Assembly: GCF_018100805.1 (NCBI RefSeq)
Contig: NZ_JAGJEA010000007.1
Span: forward strand, 1-64,000
Reading direction: 5' to 3'
Source: Aquimarina sp. MMG016
GTDB taxonomy: Bacteria > Bacteroidota > Bacteroidia > Flavobacteriales > Flavobacteriaceae
Length of the DNA stretch: 64,000 nucleotides
The notes beneath the pieces are model-generated. The model did not search any database and had not been told where the DNA came from. It saw only the letters and a program-made list of their open reading frames with translations. The translations under genes were made by a program, and so were the position numbers. Positions 1 through 9,427 of the stretch are shown here, piece by piece (the stretch's first letter is position 1; each line of letters opens with the position of its first letter).

Positions 1-68
1 TTGAAACGACTTTTTATAATTCTTAAGTACTCGAATACCAGGGATATTTCTTTTTACATATCCTTTCC

Positions 69-76
69 TATTTTTG
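69..76 (+). promoter_or_regulatory. -7 promoter box of the hemolysin III gene
   Basis: The sequence TATTTTTG fits the Bacteroidetes -7 consensus TAnnTTTG. Only six bases (77-82) separate it from the ATG at 83, so transcription would start at or within a few bases of the start codon. The mRNA would be leaderless or nearly so. I do not see a convincing -33 TTG element at the usual distance. Confidence 0.5.
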
Positions 77-82
77 TAACAT

Positions 83-709
83 ATGAAAATACAAACACCA
101 ACAGAAGAACGCTGGAATTGGTTGAGTCATGGATTTGGACTTATCCTTTCTGTTTTAGGACTTTTTTTGCTACTAGCTTATGATTCAAATAAAACACCTT
201 ATAGTACTTTTGGGATAGTGTTATACTCAGTTTCATTAATTATATTATATTTTGCTTCTTCTGCATATCATTATAGTAATAATCTTAATCTTAAAAAGAA
301 ATTTAGAATTCTTGACCATGTCTGTATCTATTTATTGATAGCAGGAACATACAGTCCTGTTACACTAATAGGTTTACTACATAGTAAAGGTTGGGTACTA
401 TTCTTTACAGTATGGTCTATAGCAGCTTTTGGTACAGTTCTTAAACTTTTTTTTACAGGCAAATTTGAGATATTATCAGTTATTCTTTATTTAGTTATGG
501 GGTGGTTAATTGTATTAGATATCAATAGATTAACTGATGTGGTAAGTTATGAAGGAATCACTTATTTAATGTTAGGAGGTGCGGCATATACTTTTGGGAT
601 TATATTTTATGCTTTTCACAAGCTTAGATTTCATCATGTGATTTGGCATATTTTTGTATTAGCAGGAAGCATTTTTCATTATATATTTATTTTTAAATAT
701 ATAATTTGA
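83..709 (+). CDS. Hemolysin III / PAQR family membrane protein
   Basis: This is a 208-residue integral membrane protein with about seven hydrophobic segments. The family signatures are in order: SSAYHYS near residue 60, DHVCIYLLIAGTYSP near residue 80, and a C-terminal HVIWHIF...FHY segment near residues 185-200. These His, Asp and Ser residues form the metal-dependent hydrolase core described for the PAQR (adiponectin receptor/YqfA) superfamily. The name hemolysin III is historical. The likely role is in membrane lipid or ceramide-type amide hydrolysis, but the substrate cannot be told from sequence. Length is typical for bacterial members. It is transcribed alone and converges with the - strand operon that ends at 725. 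Confidence 0.85.
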   Translation: MKIQTPTEERWNWLSHGFGLILSVLGLFLLLAYDSNKTPYSTFGIVLYSVSLIILYFASSAYHYSNNLNLKKKFRILDHVCIYLLIAGTYSPVTLIGLLHSKGWVLFFTVWSIAAFGTVLKLFFTGKFEILSVILYLVMGWLIVLDINRLTDVVSYEGITYLMLGGAAYTFGIIFYAFHKLRFHHVIWHIFVLAGSIFHYIFIFKYII

Positions 710-724
710 TAAATGACTTTTATT

Positions 725-1153
725 TTAGTCATCAATATAGTCTTTGTATTCTAAAAAAAATAATTCTAGTTTATCCATCTGTTCATATAAAAAATCCATT
801 GTTTCTTGCCAGGTATTTTTGTTATGAATACTTACTCCTTCTAATTCTGTGTAAAGCCTGGATATGATTTTGCCATTTTCTAGCTCATAATATTGATCGT
901 ATATTACCTCTTGTAAATATTCTGTAGTAAGAATGGTTTTTAGGCTAACAAACTTGTCGAAGTAATACCCTTTTATCACTTCGTCATTAGGTTCTATGTC
1001 TATAGAAACCTGAGCTTTTTTGGTGGTAAAAGTAAATTTAAGGGTGACATCTTTAATTTTAGTATTGTAAAGCAACCATTTTCTTGGATAATCTTTTCCA
1101 AAACTGGTCCAAAACTCTTGACGTATTTTTTTTGACTCTTCTTTACTAAACAT
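725..1153 (-). CDS. DUF4268 domain-containing protein
   Basis: This 142-residue soluble, charged protein matches my memory of the DUF4268 family. The family is often found as a C-terminal domain of nuclease-like proteins and here stands alone. Visible marks are an N-terminal FWTSFGKDYPRKW segment near residues 14-28 and aromatic/acidic stretches ending in YKDYIDD. No catalytic motif is obvious. It is the last gene of a - strand operon: only three bases separate its ATG from the stop of the ZIP transporter gene. The function is unknown. Confidence 0.65.
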   Translation of the reverse strand: MFSKEESKKIRQEFWTSFGKDYPRKWLLYNTKIKDVTLKFTFTTKKAQVSIDIEPNDEVIKGYYFDKFVSLKTILTTEYLQEVIYDQYYELENGKIISRLYTELEGVSIHNKNTWQETMDFLYEQMDKLELFFLEYKDYIDD

Positions 1154-1156
1154 CTT

Positions 1157-1834
1157 TTAGATTACATAAGCTATCGCAGTAGCTGCTAGAATGACAAGTA
1201 GTTTAGAAATATTAAATTTATGCCCTTCATTACTTTCGAATAAGATCGTTGTGGAAACGTGAAGGAAAATACCTATAACTAGAGCAGTTATTTCTTTGTA
1301 GTATTCTTGAACAGCTGTAAAATTTTCGGAAATAAAAGTACCTAATGGAGTCATTAGAGCAAATACTATTAGTAAAAGAACTATGAACCGTCTTTTGATT
1401 TTGGTATTTAACAAAAAAGTAGTTAAAATCATAGCTACTGGGATTTTATGTATAATAATCCCTAATAGTATCCCATCGGTGTGATGTATAGGAAAACCTT
1501 CTAAAACTGCGTGTAAACCTAAACTTATAAAAAGTAGAGTTGGGATTTGGCTAGTTTCTTTGTCTAAATGGATATGGCCGTGTTCAGCTCCTTTAGAGAA
1601 GTATTCCAATACTTTTTGTAGCAAAATACCAATCATAATCCATACTCCAGTTCGTCTGGCAAAAAGATTATCTTCAAATACTTCTGGTAAAAGATCAAAA
1701 ATTGTTATAGCAAGCAGAAAGGCACCACTAAATGCTAATAATAGTTTTAAGTTTTTTTGGTTAGAAGGGTTGAAAATGAAAACAACCAAAGCTCCAATGC
1801 AAACAGCCGATATAGATAGAATATAATTATGCAC
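1157..1834 (-). CDS. ZIP family divalent metal transporter
   Basis: This 225-residue protein has about eight hydrophobic segments and a His-rich cytosolic loop (AEHGHIH near residue 85). It carries the ZIP signature on transmembrane segments 4-5: SLGLHAVLEGFPIHH near residues 104-118 and IIIHKIPVAM near residues 126-135. The His, Glu and Pro residues there form the binuclear metal site. ZIP proteins bring zinc or other divalent metals into the cytoplasm. The apparent start is a GTG whose G is shared with the TAG stop of the methyltransferase gene upstream, which points to translational coupling. DUF4268 follows three bases downstream. Confidence 0.85.
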   Translation of the reverse strand: MHNYILSISAVCIGALVVFIFNPSNQKNLKLLLAFSGAFLLAITIFDLLPEVFEDNLFARRTGVWIMIGILLQKVLEYFSKGAEHGHIHLDKETSQIPTLLFISLGLHAVLEGFPIHHTDGILLGIIIHKIPVAMILTTFLLNTKIKRRFIVLLLIVFALMTPLGTFISENFTAVQEYYKEITALVIGIFLHVSTTILFESNEGHKFNISKLLVILAATAIAYVI

Positions 1835-2565
1835 TATTTAAAAATTAATATCAGTCTTGGTGAAGTTTTTTTATTGAATTTTTGTAATTGATAGTTTCCA
1901 AAAATGTCTAGAAGATTTACTTCAGCTTTTTTAAAATAATTTTCAAAATCTGAGAGCGTTATGGCTTTAACTCGTTCAGTAAAAAAGAAATCTTCGTTAT
2001 CATCTTTAAATTTAATTTCTTTTAGAATATAACCATCTTCCACGTATCTCTTTATAAAAAATGTAATCCCACCAACTTCTTTAACTTCTTCAGGAATTAA
2101 GTTATCTATGACGTAATCAACATTCATAAAGTCAATCACACCAAAACCTTGTTCATTAAGGTTAGCTTTTATAGCTTTTATAGTGCTCAGGTTATCTTCT
2201 TCTTTATCAAAGTAGCCAAAGCTAGTAAACAGATTAAAAACCGCAGAAAACTTCTCAGAATATGGTTTACACATATCATGAACTTTAAACCTTAATGTTT
2301 CGTTTTCAAATTGAGAAGCATAGTCAATGCTGTTTTTTGACAGATCTACACCAGTCACATCATAACCTAAAGAGTTTAGGTATATACTATGTCTGCCTTT
2401 TCCACATGCTAAATCTAATATTTTTTCATGTGTTTGGAGACTAAGATAACTAGTAAGGTTGTCCATGAAATTTTTCGCCTCAGTATGGTCTCTATCTTTG
2501 TATAGTATATGATAATATGGAGTATCGAACCACGATGCATACCACATTGTTGAATCTTTTAGCAT
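1834..2565 (-). CDS. Class I SAM-dependent methyltransferase
   Basis: This is a Rossmann-fold methyltransferase with motif I LDLACGKGRHS, motif II VTGVDLS, and a post-I acidic strand in the first 100 residues. It resembles the small-molecule methyltransferase family whose members open with a WFDTPYYHILYKDRD-type segment. The open frame extends to 2604, but a -7 box at 2572-2579 makes the ATG at 2565 (or 2547) the likelier start. The longer start would lie upstream of transcription. The substrate is unknown. It is the first gene of an operon with the ZIP transporter and DUF4268 genes. Confidence 0.8.
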   Translation of the reverse strand: MLKDSTMWYASWFDTPYYHILYKDRDHTEAKNFMDNLTSYLSLQTHEKILDLACGKGRHSIYLNSLGYDVTGVDLSKNSIDYASQFENETLRFKVHDMCKPYSEKFSAVFNLFTSFGYFDKEEDNLSTIKAIKANLNEQGFGVIDFMNVDYVIDNLIPEEVKEVGGITFFIKRYVEDGYILKEIKFKDDNEDFFFTERVKAITLSDFENYFKKAEVNLLDIFGNYQLQKFNKKTSPRLILIFK

Positions 2566-2571
2566 AGGGCG

Positions 2572-2579
2572 CAAAATTA
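2572..2579 (-). promoter_or_regulatory. -7 promoter box of the methyltransferase operon
   Basis: On the - strand this reads TAATTTTG, an exact TAnnTTTG match. It ends six bases before the ATG at 2565. The predicted transcript start falls on or next to the start codon, so the mRNA is probably leaderless. The site helps decide the gene start. Confidence 0.5.
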
Positions 2580-2714
2580 ATGTATTTTTGCGGTTTAATC
2601 CCAAACGATGAGATTAATTCCAGAGGGTTTGTCTCAAAAAAATAGATAACTTTCTCAAGATGGTAAAATATCTTAGTTTTTTGAGTAGTTAATTAATTTA
2701 GAATTTTTAGAATA

Positions 2715-3884
2715 GTGAGTAATTCATTTAAAATGGTGGCCAAAACCTTTTTTGGTTTTGAAGAAATCCTGGCAAAGGAACTAAGAAACTTAGGCGCAGA
2801 GAGGGTAAGTGTAGGTAATCGTATGGTCAGTTTTTATGGCGATACTGGTTTTATGTATAAAGCTAATCTATGTCTTAGAACTGCTCTGAAAATTCTGAAG
2901 CCTATTACTTCTAAAAAGATTAGAAACGAAAAGGATTTGTACGACTTCATTCAGGGCATTAGATGGAAAGATTATTTAGATGCAGATGATACTTTTGCAA
3001 TTTATGCAACCGTAAACTCTACTATTTTTAATCACTCCAGATTTGTTTCACTAAAAGCTAAAGATGCTATTGTAGATAAATTCAGAAAAGAACTAGGACG
3101 ACGACCAAATGTAGATACCGAGTATCCGGATTTAACTATTAATATTCATATTCAGCAGGATTTGTGCACAGTATCTTTAGATAGTTCTGGTGGTTCATTA
3201 CATCACCGAGGATATCGAACTGCAACAAACATTGCTCCAATTAATGAGGTATTAGCAGCTGGTTTGGTAATGCTTTCGGGGTGGGATGGGCAATGTGATT
3301 TTTTAGACCCTATGTGTGGTAGTGGGACTATAGCTATTGAAGCTGCTATGATTGCATGCAACATACCTGCTAATCTTAATCGTAAAGAGTTTGCTTTCGA
3401 GAAATGGTTAGATTGGGACATGGATTTGTTTGAAAAAATAGAAGAAGCCAGTTTAAATAAAACCAGAGATTTTCATCATTCGATTATCGGAATGGATAAA
3501 GCACCTTCTGCAGTTCGTAAAGCATTGAAGAATGTAGAGAATGCAAACCTTATTGATTTTGTAAAAATTAAAGAAGGTAATTTCTTTGAAAGTACAAAAG
3601 AAACAGAAGAGAAACTCCATATGGTATTTAATCCTCCATATGGCGAACGGCTTCAGTTGGACGTAGAAGAGTTTTATTCACAAATTGGAGATACCTTAAA
3701 ACAAAGCTATCCTGGAACCAATGCCTGGTTTATTACTTCTAATCTCGAAGGGTTGAAATATGTTGGACTTCGACCTTCCAGAAAAATAAAAGTATTTAAC
3801 GGTAAATTAGAATCAAGATTAGTTAAATACGAGATGTATGAAGGAAGTAAAAAGGCGAAGTTTCAAAGTAAAAAAGAAAGTTAA
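2715..3884 (+). CDS. THUMP-domain 23S rRNA (guanine-N2) methyltransferase, RlmL N-terminal type
   Basis: This 389-residue protein has an N-terminal ferredoxin-like/THUMP region (residues 1-160, with MVAKTFFGFEEILAKEL) followed by a Rossmann methyltransferase domain. Motif I is DPMCGSGTIAIEAA near residue 200 and the catalytic N-P-P-Y motif is FNPPYGERL near residue 310. It corresponds to the N-terminal half of E. coli RlmL (m2G2445), without the RlmK half, as is usual outside gammaproteobacteria. The start is a GTG at 2715. An ATG six codons later is possible, but family members usually retain the residues before it. It is transcribed alone. Confidence 0.85.
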   Translation: MSNSFKMVAKTFFGFEEILAKELRNLGAERVSVGNRMVSFYGDTGFMYKANLCLRTALKILKPITSKKIRNEKDLYDFIQGIRWKDYLDADDTFAIYATVNSTIFNHSRFVSLKAKDAIVDKFRKELGRRPNVDTEYPDLTINIHIQQDLCTVSLDSSGGSLHHRGYRTATNIAPINEVLAAGLVMLSGWDGQCDFLDPMCGSGTIAIEAAMIACNIPANLNRKEFAFEKWLDWDMDLFEKIEEASLNKTRDFHHSIIGMDKAPSAVRKALKNVENANLIDFVKIKEGNFFESTKETEEKLHMVFNPPYGERLQLDVEEFYSQIGDTLKQSYPGTNAWFITSNLEGLKYVGLRPSRKIKVFNGKLESRLVKYEMYEGSKKAKFQSKKES

Positions 3885-4180
3885 TTTGTGAAGGCTTTAC
3901 ACAATTGACTATGGTTTGTATTATAGTATAATCTATTCGACCCTGCCGTATTTTTATTTCATTCTGGAATTGTTCCGGTTTCAGAAGTAACTAATACAAG
4001 TACTTTTTTCATCTAGAATTTCCTAAAATAAGGGAAACCAATAAATAATCTCTCCAGTAAAGTTTGTAGTTTACAAGTTAAGAAAAGAACGCTCATAGTT
4101 TATAGTTTTCTTAAGAGTAAAAGTACAGTTATTTCTATATTTTTTACTTGTATTTAAAATTACTAATCAACTACATCAAC
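3885..4180. other. Intergenic stretch with a possible gene remnant
   Basis: No intact gene lies in these 296 bases. On the - strand a 17-codon frame runs from the ATG at 4012 to a TGA at 3959. Its translation opens MKKVLVLVTS, which resembles the first strand of DJ-1/PfpI-like proteins and then stops. This may be the stump of a deleted gene or chance. The right end holds the upstream region of the Asp-box protein gene. Confidence 0.3.
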
Positions 4181-7100
4181 ATGAAAACCAAACACACACA
4201 AATCTTTTTCATAACAATTTTATTAATATGTATGTATCCTGCTTTTGGGCAGAGATCCAAATCAAAACAGGAAGTGAAGTCGGTACTTTCAGATTCCGTT
4301 TTCACAGGGCTAAAACTTCGTAATATAGGACCTGCATTTATGTCTGGACGAATAGCCGATATTGCAATTGACCCGGAAAATGAAAGTATCTGGTATGTTG
4401 CTATAGGATCGGGAGGAGTTTGGAAAACTACAAACGCCGGAACCACTTGGAACTCCATTTTTGATGATCAAACTTCATATTCTATAGGTTGTGTGACGAT
4501 TGACCCGAATAACAGGAATACTATTTGGGTAGGAACCGGTGAAAATGTTGGAGGTCGGCACGTAGGATATGGTGATGGTATATATAGAAGTAAGGATGGA
4601 GGTGGTACCTGGGAAAATATGGGGCTAAAAAAATCTGAACATATTTCTAAAATTATAATTCATCCGGAAAACTCTAACGTTATTTGGGTGGCGGTACAAG
4701 GGCCTCTATGGAAAAAAGGCGGAGAAAGAGGATTGTACAAATCCGTTGATGGAAGAAAAACTTGGAAAAAAACTTTGGGAGATGATCAATGGGTAGGAGT
4801 TACTGATCTTCAAATTGATCCCAGGGATCCTAATAGATTATACGCAGCTACCTGGCAACGACATCGTACTGTAGCAGCATATATGGGTGGTGGTCCCGGA
4901 TCAGGACTGCATCGTAGTACAGATGGAGGAGAAACCTGGGAACTGTTAAAAAACGGTCTGCCAAAATCTTGGATGGGAAAGATTGGGTTAGCCATTTCTC
5001 CACAACAACCTGATATTCTATATGCAGCAATCGAGTTAGATCGAAGAACAGGAGCCGTATACAGATCTGCTGATCGAGGAACTACCTGGAAAAAACAGTC
5101 TGATGCAGTTTCTGGGGCAACTGGGCCTCATTATTATCAGGAACTCTATGCTTCTCCACACCATTTTGAACGTTTGTATTTGGTAGATGTACGCATGCAA
5201 ATTTCTGAGGATGGAGGTAAAACCTTTAAGCGAATGAAAGAGGAGCATAAACATTCGGATAATCACGCTATTGCTTTTAAGAAAAATGATCCTAATTATT
5301 TGTTGGTAGGTACAGATGGTGGGTTATATGAAACCTTTGACCTAACTCAGAATTGGAGATTTATTGACAATCTACCTGTAACGCAATTCTATAAACTTGC
5401 CGTGGATGATACCGAACCTTTTTATAATATCTATGGAGGAACACAAGATAACAGTACACAAGGAGGACCTTCTCGGACAGATAATGTACACGGAATCCAA
5501 AATTCGGACTGGAAAATAGTCCTTAACTGGGATGGTCATCAACCAGCAACCGAACCTGGTAATCCAGATATTATGTATGCCGAAAGACAAGAAGGAAACT
5601 TATCTAGAATAGACTTAACAACAGGAGAAGTAATTGATATTCAACCACAGCCAGGAGTTGATGAAGATTTTGAACGCTTTAATTGGGATGCGCCAATTTT
5701 GGTAAGTGTTCATGATCCAAAACGTATCTATTTTGCTTCACAGCGTCTTTGGCGATCTGATAACAGAGGTGATAAATGGACTGCTATCTCTGGAGATCTA
5801 ACCAAAAATCAGGAGCGAATAGAACTACCTATTATGGGTAATAAACAGTCCTGGGATGCACCATGGGACTTCCTGGCAATGTCTAATTATAATACGATTA
5901 CCTCAATTGCAGAATCTCCCAAACAAGATGGTGTGCTATATGTAGGAACTGATGATGGAATTATCCAAAGAACAGAAGATGGAGGCGCCAATTGGTTTAG
6001 AATTGATGTAGGGACACTGCCTAATGTACCTGCCACTGCGTTTATAAATGATATCAAAGCAGATCTTTTTGATGCTAATACAGTATATGTGGCTCTGGAT
6101 AATCATAAATATGGAGATTTTAATCCTTATTTATTAAAGAGTACTGATAAAGGAAGGACTTGGAAATCCATTAAGGGTAACTTACCAAACAGAAGTTTAG
6201 TGTGGCGACTGGTTCAGGATCACGTTCAACCTAATTTATTATTCGTTGCTACCGAATTTGGTATTTATTTCTCTACTAATGGGGGTGATAAATGGATAAA
6301 ACTAAAAGGTGATGTGCCAACTATCTCTTTTAGGGATTTGACAATTCAACGAAGGGAAAATGATTTGGTGGCAGCTTCTTTTGGCCGTGGATTCTTTGTG
6401 TTAGATGATTATAGTGCCTTAAGGAGTGTAACTGAAGCCAAGTTAAAAGAAGAGGCAGTGCTATTTCCTACCCGAGATGCCTGGTGGTATATCCCAAGAC
6501 CTGATATCGATTTTGATGATCAAAAAGGGAGTTTAGGAGCATCACATTATGTAGCACCTAATCCAGATTTTGGAGCCGTATTTACCTATTATCTTAAGGA
6601 CGGCCTGAAGACAAATATGGAAGAACGAAAAAAGGCTGAGGAGAAAAACAAAGGAAAAGACATTGCTTTTCCGGGTTGGGATAAAGTAGAAAATGAGCGA
6701 ACCGAGGTCAAACCGCAAATTATTATTGCAATTACAAATAGTAATGGTAAGACTATAAGAAGAATCAGTGGACCTATACAATCCGGATTTCACCGAGTTG
6801 CCTGGGATCTTAAATATCCAGCACCTGATGCCATTACCTTAGAAAAAAATGAAAACTCTTTTGGCTCACCTGAAGGTTTTATGGCTTCCCCCGGAACCTA
6901 TAAGGCTACATTATCCAAATTGATGGACGGAAAAATAACTCCATTATCAGAGCCAATTACTTTTCAGGTAAAGCAGATGCGTAAAGGAGCATTGCCTGGA
7001 GTTACTCCTGATAGGGTAGTTGAATTCTGGAGAGATTATGAAGCTGCTGTTGGTAAAGTGTCCGAATTGGATTTGAGAATGAACAAAGCCGGTAAAAAAA

Positions 7101-7453
7101 TTAAAGCTATGAAACGGGCGCTGGCAAATGCTCAGATTAGCCCGGGAGATATGGATGTTAGGCTAAATAATATTAAAAAACGCATGGATGCACTGAGTAC
7201 GGAATTTTATGGCAATCGTTCCAAACAGCAGGTAGGAGAGAAAACCAAACCTACTATTAGCGATCGAATGTTTGCAATTTACAGAGGAGTACAACGCTCT
7301 ACATATGGCCCTACAGATACTCATGTACAAACTATGGATATTATAAATTCTCAGTTAGCAACAACCAACACTAAGTTTAATGGGATACAAAATGAAATAA
7401 ATACGCTTATAAAAGCTCTTAATGAAGCGGGTGCTCCTTATGTAGAGGACTAA
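4181..7453 (+). CDS. Large secreted Asp-box (BNR/sortilin-like) repeat protein
   Basis: From the ATG at 4181 the product has 1,090 residues. The open frame reaches further upstream, but this ATG directly precedes a clear signal peptide (hydrophobic ILLICMYPAFGQ ending near residue 24). At least seven Asp-box motifs of the S-x-D-x-G-x-T-W type are spread over the first 750 residues, for example SKDGGGTWENM, STDGGETWELL, TEDGGANWFR and STDKGRTWKS. These indicate a multi-bladed beta-propeller related to VPS10/sortilin and sialidase folds. A C-terminal part of about 300 residues is charged and helix-rich. Such proteins are often annotated glycosyl hydrolase, but I see no catalytic residues that prove this. 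It acts in the periplasm or outside the cell. Confidence 0.8.
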   Translation: MKTKHTQIFFITILLICMYPAFGQRSKSKQEVKSVLSDSVFTGLKLRNIGPAFMSGRIADIAIDPENESIWYVAIGSGGVWKTTNAGTTWNSIFDDQTSYSIGCVTIDPNNRNTIWVGTGENVGGRHVGYGDGIYRSKDGGGTWENMGLKKSEHISKIIIHPENSNVIWVAVQGPLWKKGGERGLYKSVDGRKTWKKTLGDDQWVGVTDLQIDPRDPNRLYAATWQRHRTVAAYMGGGPGSGLHRSTDGGETWELLKNGLPKSWMGKIGLAISPQQPDILYAAIELDRRTGAVYRSADRGTTWKKQSDAVSGATGPHYYQELYASPHHFERLYLVDVRMQISEDGGKTFKRMKEEHKHSDNHAIAFKKNDPNYLLVGTDGGLYETFDLTQNWRFIDNLPVTQFYKLAVDDTEPFYNIYGGTQDNSTQGGPSRTDNVHGIQNSDWKIVLNWDGHQPATEPGNPDIMYAERQEGNLSRIDLTTGEVIDIQPQPGVDEDFERFNWDAPILVSVHDPKRIYFASQRLWRSDNRGDKWTAISGDLTKNQERIELPIMGNKQSWDAPWDFLAMSNYNTITSIAESPKQDGVLYVGTDDGIIQRTEDGGANWFRIDVGTLPNVPATAFINDIKADLFDANTVYVALDNHKYGDFNPYLLKSTDKGRTWKSIKGNLPNRSLVWRLVQDHVQPNLLFVATEFGIYFSTNGGDKWIKLKGDVPTISFRDLTIQRRENDLVAASFGRGFFVLDDYSALRSVTEAKLKEEAVLFPTRDAWWYIPRPDIDFDDQKGSLGASHYVAPNPDFGAVFTYYLKDGLKTNMEERKKAEEKNKGKDIAFPGWDKVENERTEVKPQIIIAITNSNGKTIRRISGPIQSGFHRVAWDLKYPAPDAITLEKNENSFGSPEGFMASPGTYKATLSKLMDGKITPLSEPITFQVKQMRKGALPGVTPDRVVEFWRDYEAAVGKVSELDLRMNKAGKKIKAMKRALANAQISPGDMDVRLNNIKKRMDALSTEFYGNRSKQQVGEKTKPTISDRMFAIYRGVQRSTYGPTDTHVQTMDIINSQLATTNTKFNGIQNEINTLIKALNEAGAPYVED

Positions 7454-7479
7454 TTGTTTATTCTAAAAATTATACTCTT

Positions 7480-7674
7480 ATGATCAGAAATATATTAATT
7501 ACAGGAACTTCAACCGGTGTAGGTTTTGAAAGTGCCATTCTTTTTGCCAAAAACAATTTCAAGGTATATGCAACTATGCGAAATCTCAGCAAAGCTGATG
7601 CTTTAAAAAAGAAAATTGAGGAAGAGAGTTTATCAATTGAGATCCTTCCTCTGGATGTTACTCTTTACTTATAA
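7480..7674 (+). pseudogene. Truncated short-chain dehydrogenase/reductase (N-terminal fragment)
   Basis: The 64-codon frame has the SDR nucleotide-binding motif TGTSTGVGFE near residues 8-17 and the following strand (VYATMRN), then reaches ILPLDVT, where the normal protein would continue with the Asp-x motif. It instead ends with three unrelated residues and a stop. Normal SDR proteins are about 240-280 residues, so the catalytic Tyr-x-x-x-Lys is absent. The 130 bases after the stop show no continuation in another frame, which suggests deletion rather than a simple frameshift. It lies 26 bases after the Asp-box gene. Confidence 0.75.
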
Positions 7675-7806
7675 ATTTAAAAGTCAAGAGGTACAATCCC
7701 AAAACGATAAATCAACTATTTCTTGATCAAAGAGGTTTAGTTAGCATAGCTTTTGATTACCTTTAATGTAGTAAATCTGAAAATCCTAAACTTAAAACTA
7801 ACTTTT

Positions 7807-8664
7807 ATGAAAACTCACACACATCACATCCTAATGGCTTTTTCTCTTTTACTTTTGATTGGTTGTAAAGAAAATAAGTCCGATAAAACTAAAGAAGTAA
7901 CAGAAGAAGTAGAAGAAATCGTAGAAAAACCTTTTCGACTTAAAACAGAAGAAGTCACGTATAAGGCGGATACCATATCTATGAAAGGATATTTGGCTTA
8001 TAACGAAAATGCCACTGACAAAAGCCCTGGAATTATTGTAATTCATGAGTGGTGGGGACATAATGAGTATGTACGTCAGCGAGCGGATATGTTGGCAGAA
8101 CTTGGGTATGTAGCTTTGGCCATAGATATGTATGGAGATGGTAAATTAGCAGTACATCCTGATGATGCAGGTAAATTTGCTATGAGCGTTATGGGTAATA
8201 TTGATAGTGCCACGGCACGTTTTAATGCAGCAATGACATTGCTAAAATCACAAACCTCTGTAGATGCCGATAAAATTGCTGCTATGGGATATTGTTTTGG
8301 AGGAAGTGTTGCACTAACCATGGCAAATAAAGGATTAGATCTGGATGCAGTGGCTGCTTTTCATAGCGGAGTACAATTGCCTGTAATGCCAACTAAGGAT
8401 ATCAAAGCAAAGATATTAGTATGTAATGGTGCTGTGGATCCGTTTATTCCTGCAGCATCCGTTGAAGCTTATAAAAAGGCAATGGATAGTGTCAAAGCTG
8501 ATTATAAGTATATAGCCTACGAGGGAGCAACACATTCTTTTACCAGTAAAATAGCAGATTCTATTGGTAAAAAATTCAACCTTCCTCTTGCTTATCAAAA
8601 AGAAGCAGATGAAAAATCTTGGGCGGAACTGCAAAAAATGCTTGCAGATACGTTTTTAAAATAA
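7807..8664 (+). CDS. Dienelactone hydrolase family alpha/beta-hydrolase lipoprotein
   Basis: The start is placed at the ATG at 7807 because it opens a lipoprotein signal (LLLLIGCKEN, lipobox Cys at about residue 20). A Lys/Glu-rich linker follows. The hydrolase domain has the dienelactone hydrolase nucleophile motif GYCFGGS with Cys163, the acid Asp211 (VDPFIP) and the histidine His243 (GATHSF), so the catalytic triad is complete. An early HEWWG motif is also typical of the family. The protein is probably anchored in a membrane facing the periplasm. The substrate is not known; many such relatives are generic esterases. Confidence 0.85.
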   Translation: MKTHTHHILMAFSLLLLIGCKENKSDKTKEVTEEVEEIVEKPFRLKTEEVTYKADTISMKGYLAYNENATDKSPGIIVIHEWWGHNEYVRQRADMLAELGYVALAIDMYGDGKLAVHPDDAGKFAMSVMGNIDSATARFNAAMTLLKSQTSVDADKIAAMGYCFGGSVALTMANKGLDLDAVAAFHSGVQLPVMPTKDIKAKILVCNGAVDPFIPAASVEAYKKAMDSVKADYKYIAYEGATHSFTSKIADSIGKKFNLPLAYQKEADEKSWAELQKMLADTFLK

Positions 8665-8698
8665 TAGGGTTAAAATATCAGATATTTTAAAAATTAGG

Positions 8699-8732
8699 AA
8701 AGGTGGTACTGTGTTATCACCTTTTCTTTTTA
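8699..8732 (+). terminator. Rho-independent terminator after the dienelactone hydrolase gene
   Basis: A ten-pair stem (8699-8708 with 8715-8724, one G-T pair) with a six-base loop is followed by a T-rich tail. It overlaps the last codons of the converging DUF6048 gene. Confidence 0.65.
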
Positions 8733-9427
8733 TAAAAAGGAATCAAGTAACTTATTGAATAATTATAACCGATTCCAAATTCACTAAAATCGTTGTTTCT
8801 TCCAAAACCTGGAATGAATAAGTTATCGAATCCATCTGGTTTTTCTTCATTTGTCATATTTCTTATAGAAACACTAGCACCAAGGTATAGATTTTTGATC
8901 AGTTCTACTTTTAAACCAAATACTAGTTCTACCCAGCCGGCTGTTAAATCTTTAGACTTTTTAGAGTCTGTTATTTCATTAGTTGGAAAATAATCGGTAG
9001 AAGTAAAAACTCTATAACTATTTAAAGTCTGATCAAAAGTAGAGAATCCATAACGTAAGCCCGCATAGATACTATTTTGCATTCCGTACCAGTTTTGATA
9101 GGCATTATAATCAAAACCAAGCCTTATATAGCTACCAGAACCTTTTACATTAATATTTGGCTCTTTTCTTATAAGCGATTCGTTGCCTAACTCTGCTGCA
9201 ATAAAAAACTTTTTATATATTCTATAATCCGCAACTACTTCAAAACCAGAATAATCATCATTGACAGCAGTTCGTACAAACCTTGCAAGATCGACACCCA
9301 AACGAATTCCATATTTTTCTGATGGAGGTAGGGTATCTATTGCATTTACCTTTGCATTTTCCTGTCCATTAATAAAACAGGAAAATAAAATACTAATGAA
9401 AAATATATACGTGCGCGGCATTCTCAT
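8717..9427 (-). CDS. DUF6048 family outer-membrane-like protein
   Basis: This 236-residue protein has a signal peptide (YIFFISILFSCFING, cleavage near residue 21) and alternating hydrophobic strands rich in Tyr and Gly, with an aromatic C-terminal strand. That is the look of a small outer-membrane beta-barrel. It belongs to the flavobacterial DUF6048 family, known to me from its constant place behind rlmD and DUF6452. It overlaps the end of the DUF6452 gene by 35 bases, so the true start may be the second ATG at 9421. Function unknown. Confidence 0.7.
   Translation of the reverse strand: MRMPRTYIFFISILFSCFINGQENAKVNAIDTLPPSEKYGIRLGVDLARFVRTAVNDDYSGFEVVADYRIYKKFFIAAELGNESLIRKEPNINVKGSGSYIRLGFDYNAYQNWYGMQNSIYAGLRYGFSTFDQTLNSYRVFTSTDYFPTNEITDSKKSKDLTAGWVELVFGLKVELIKNLYLGASVSIRNMTNEEKPDGFDNLFIPGFGRNNDFSEFGIGYNYSISYLIPFYKKKR

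Noticed and set aside
1..183. Open frame at the left edge reading into the hemolysin III gene in another frame
   Set aside because: It overlaps the well-supported PAQR gene out of frame and its product has no recognisable feature.
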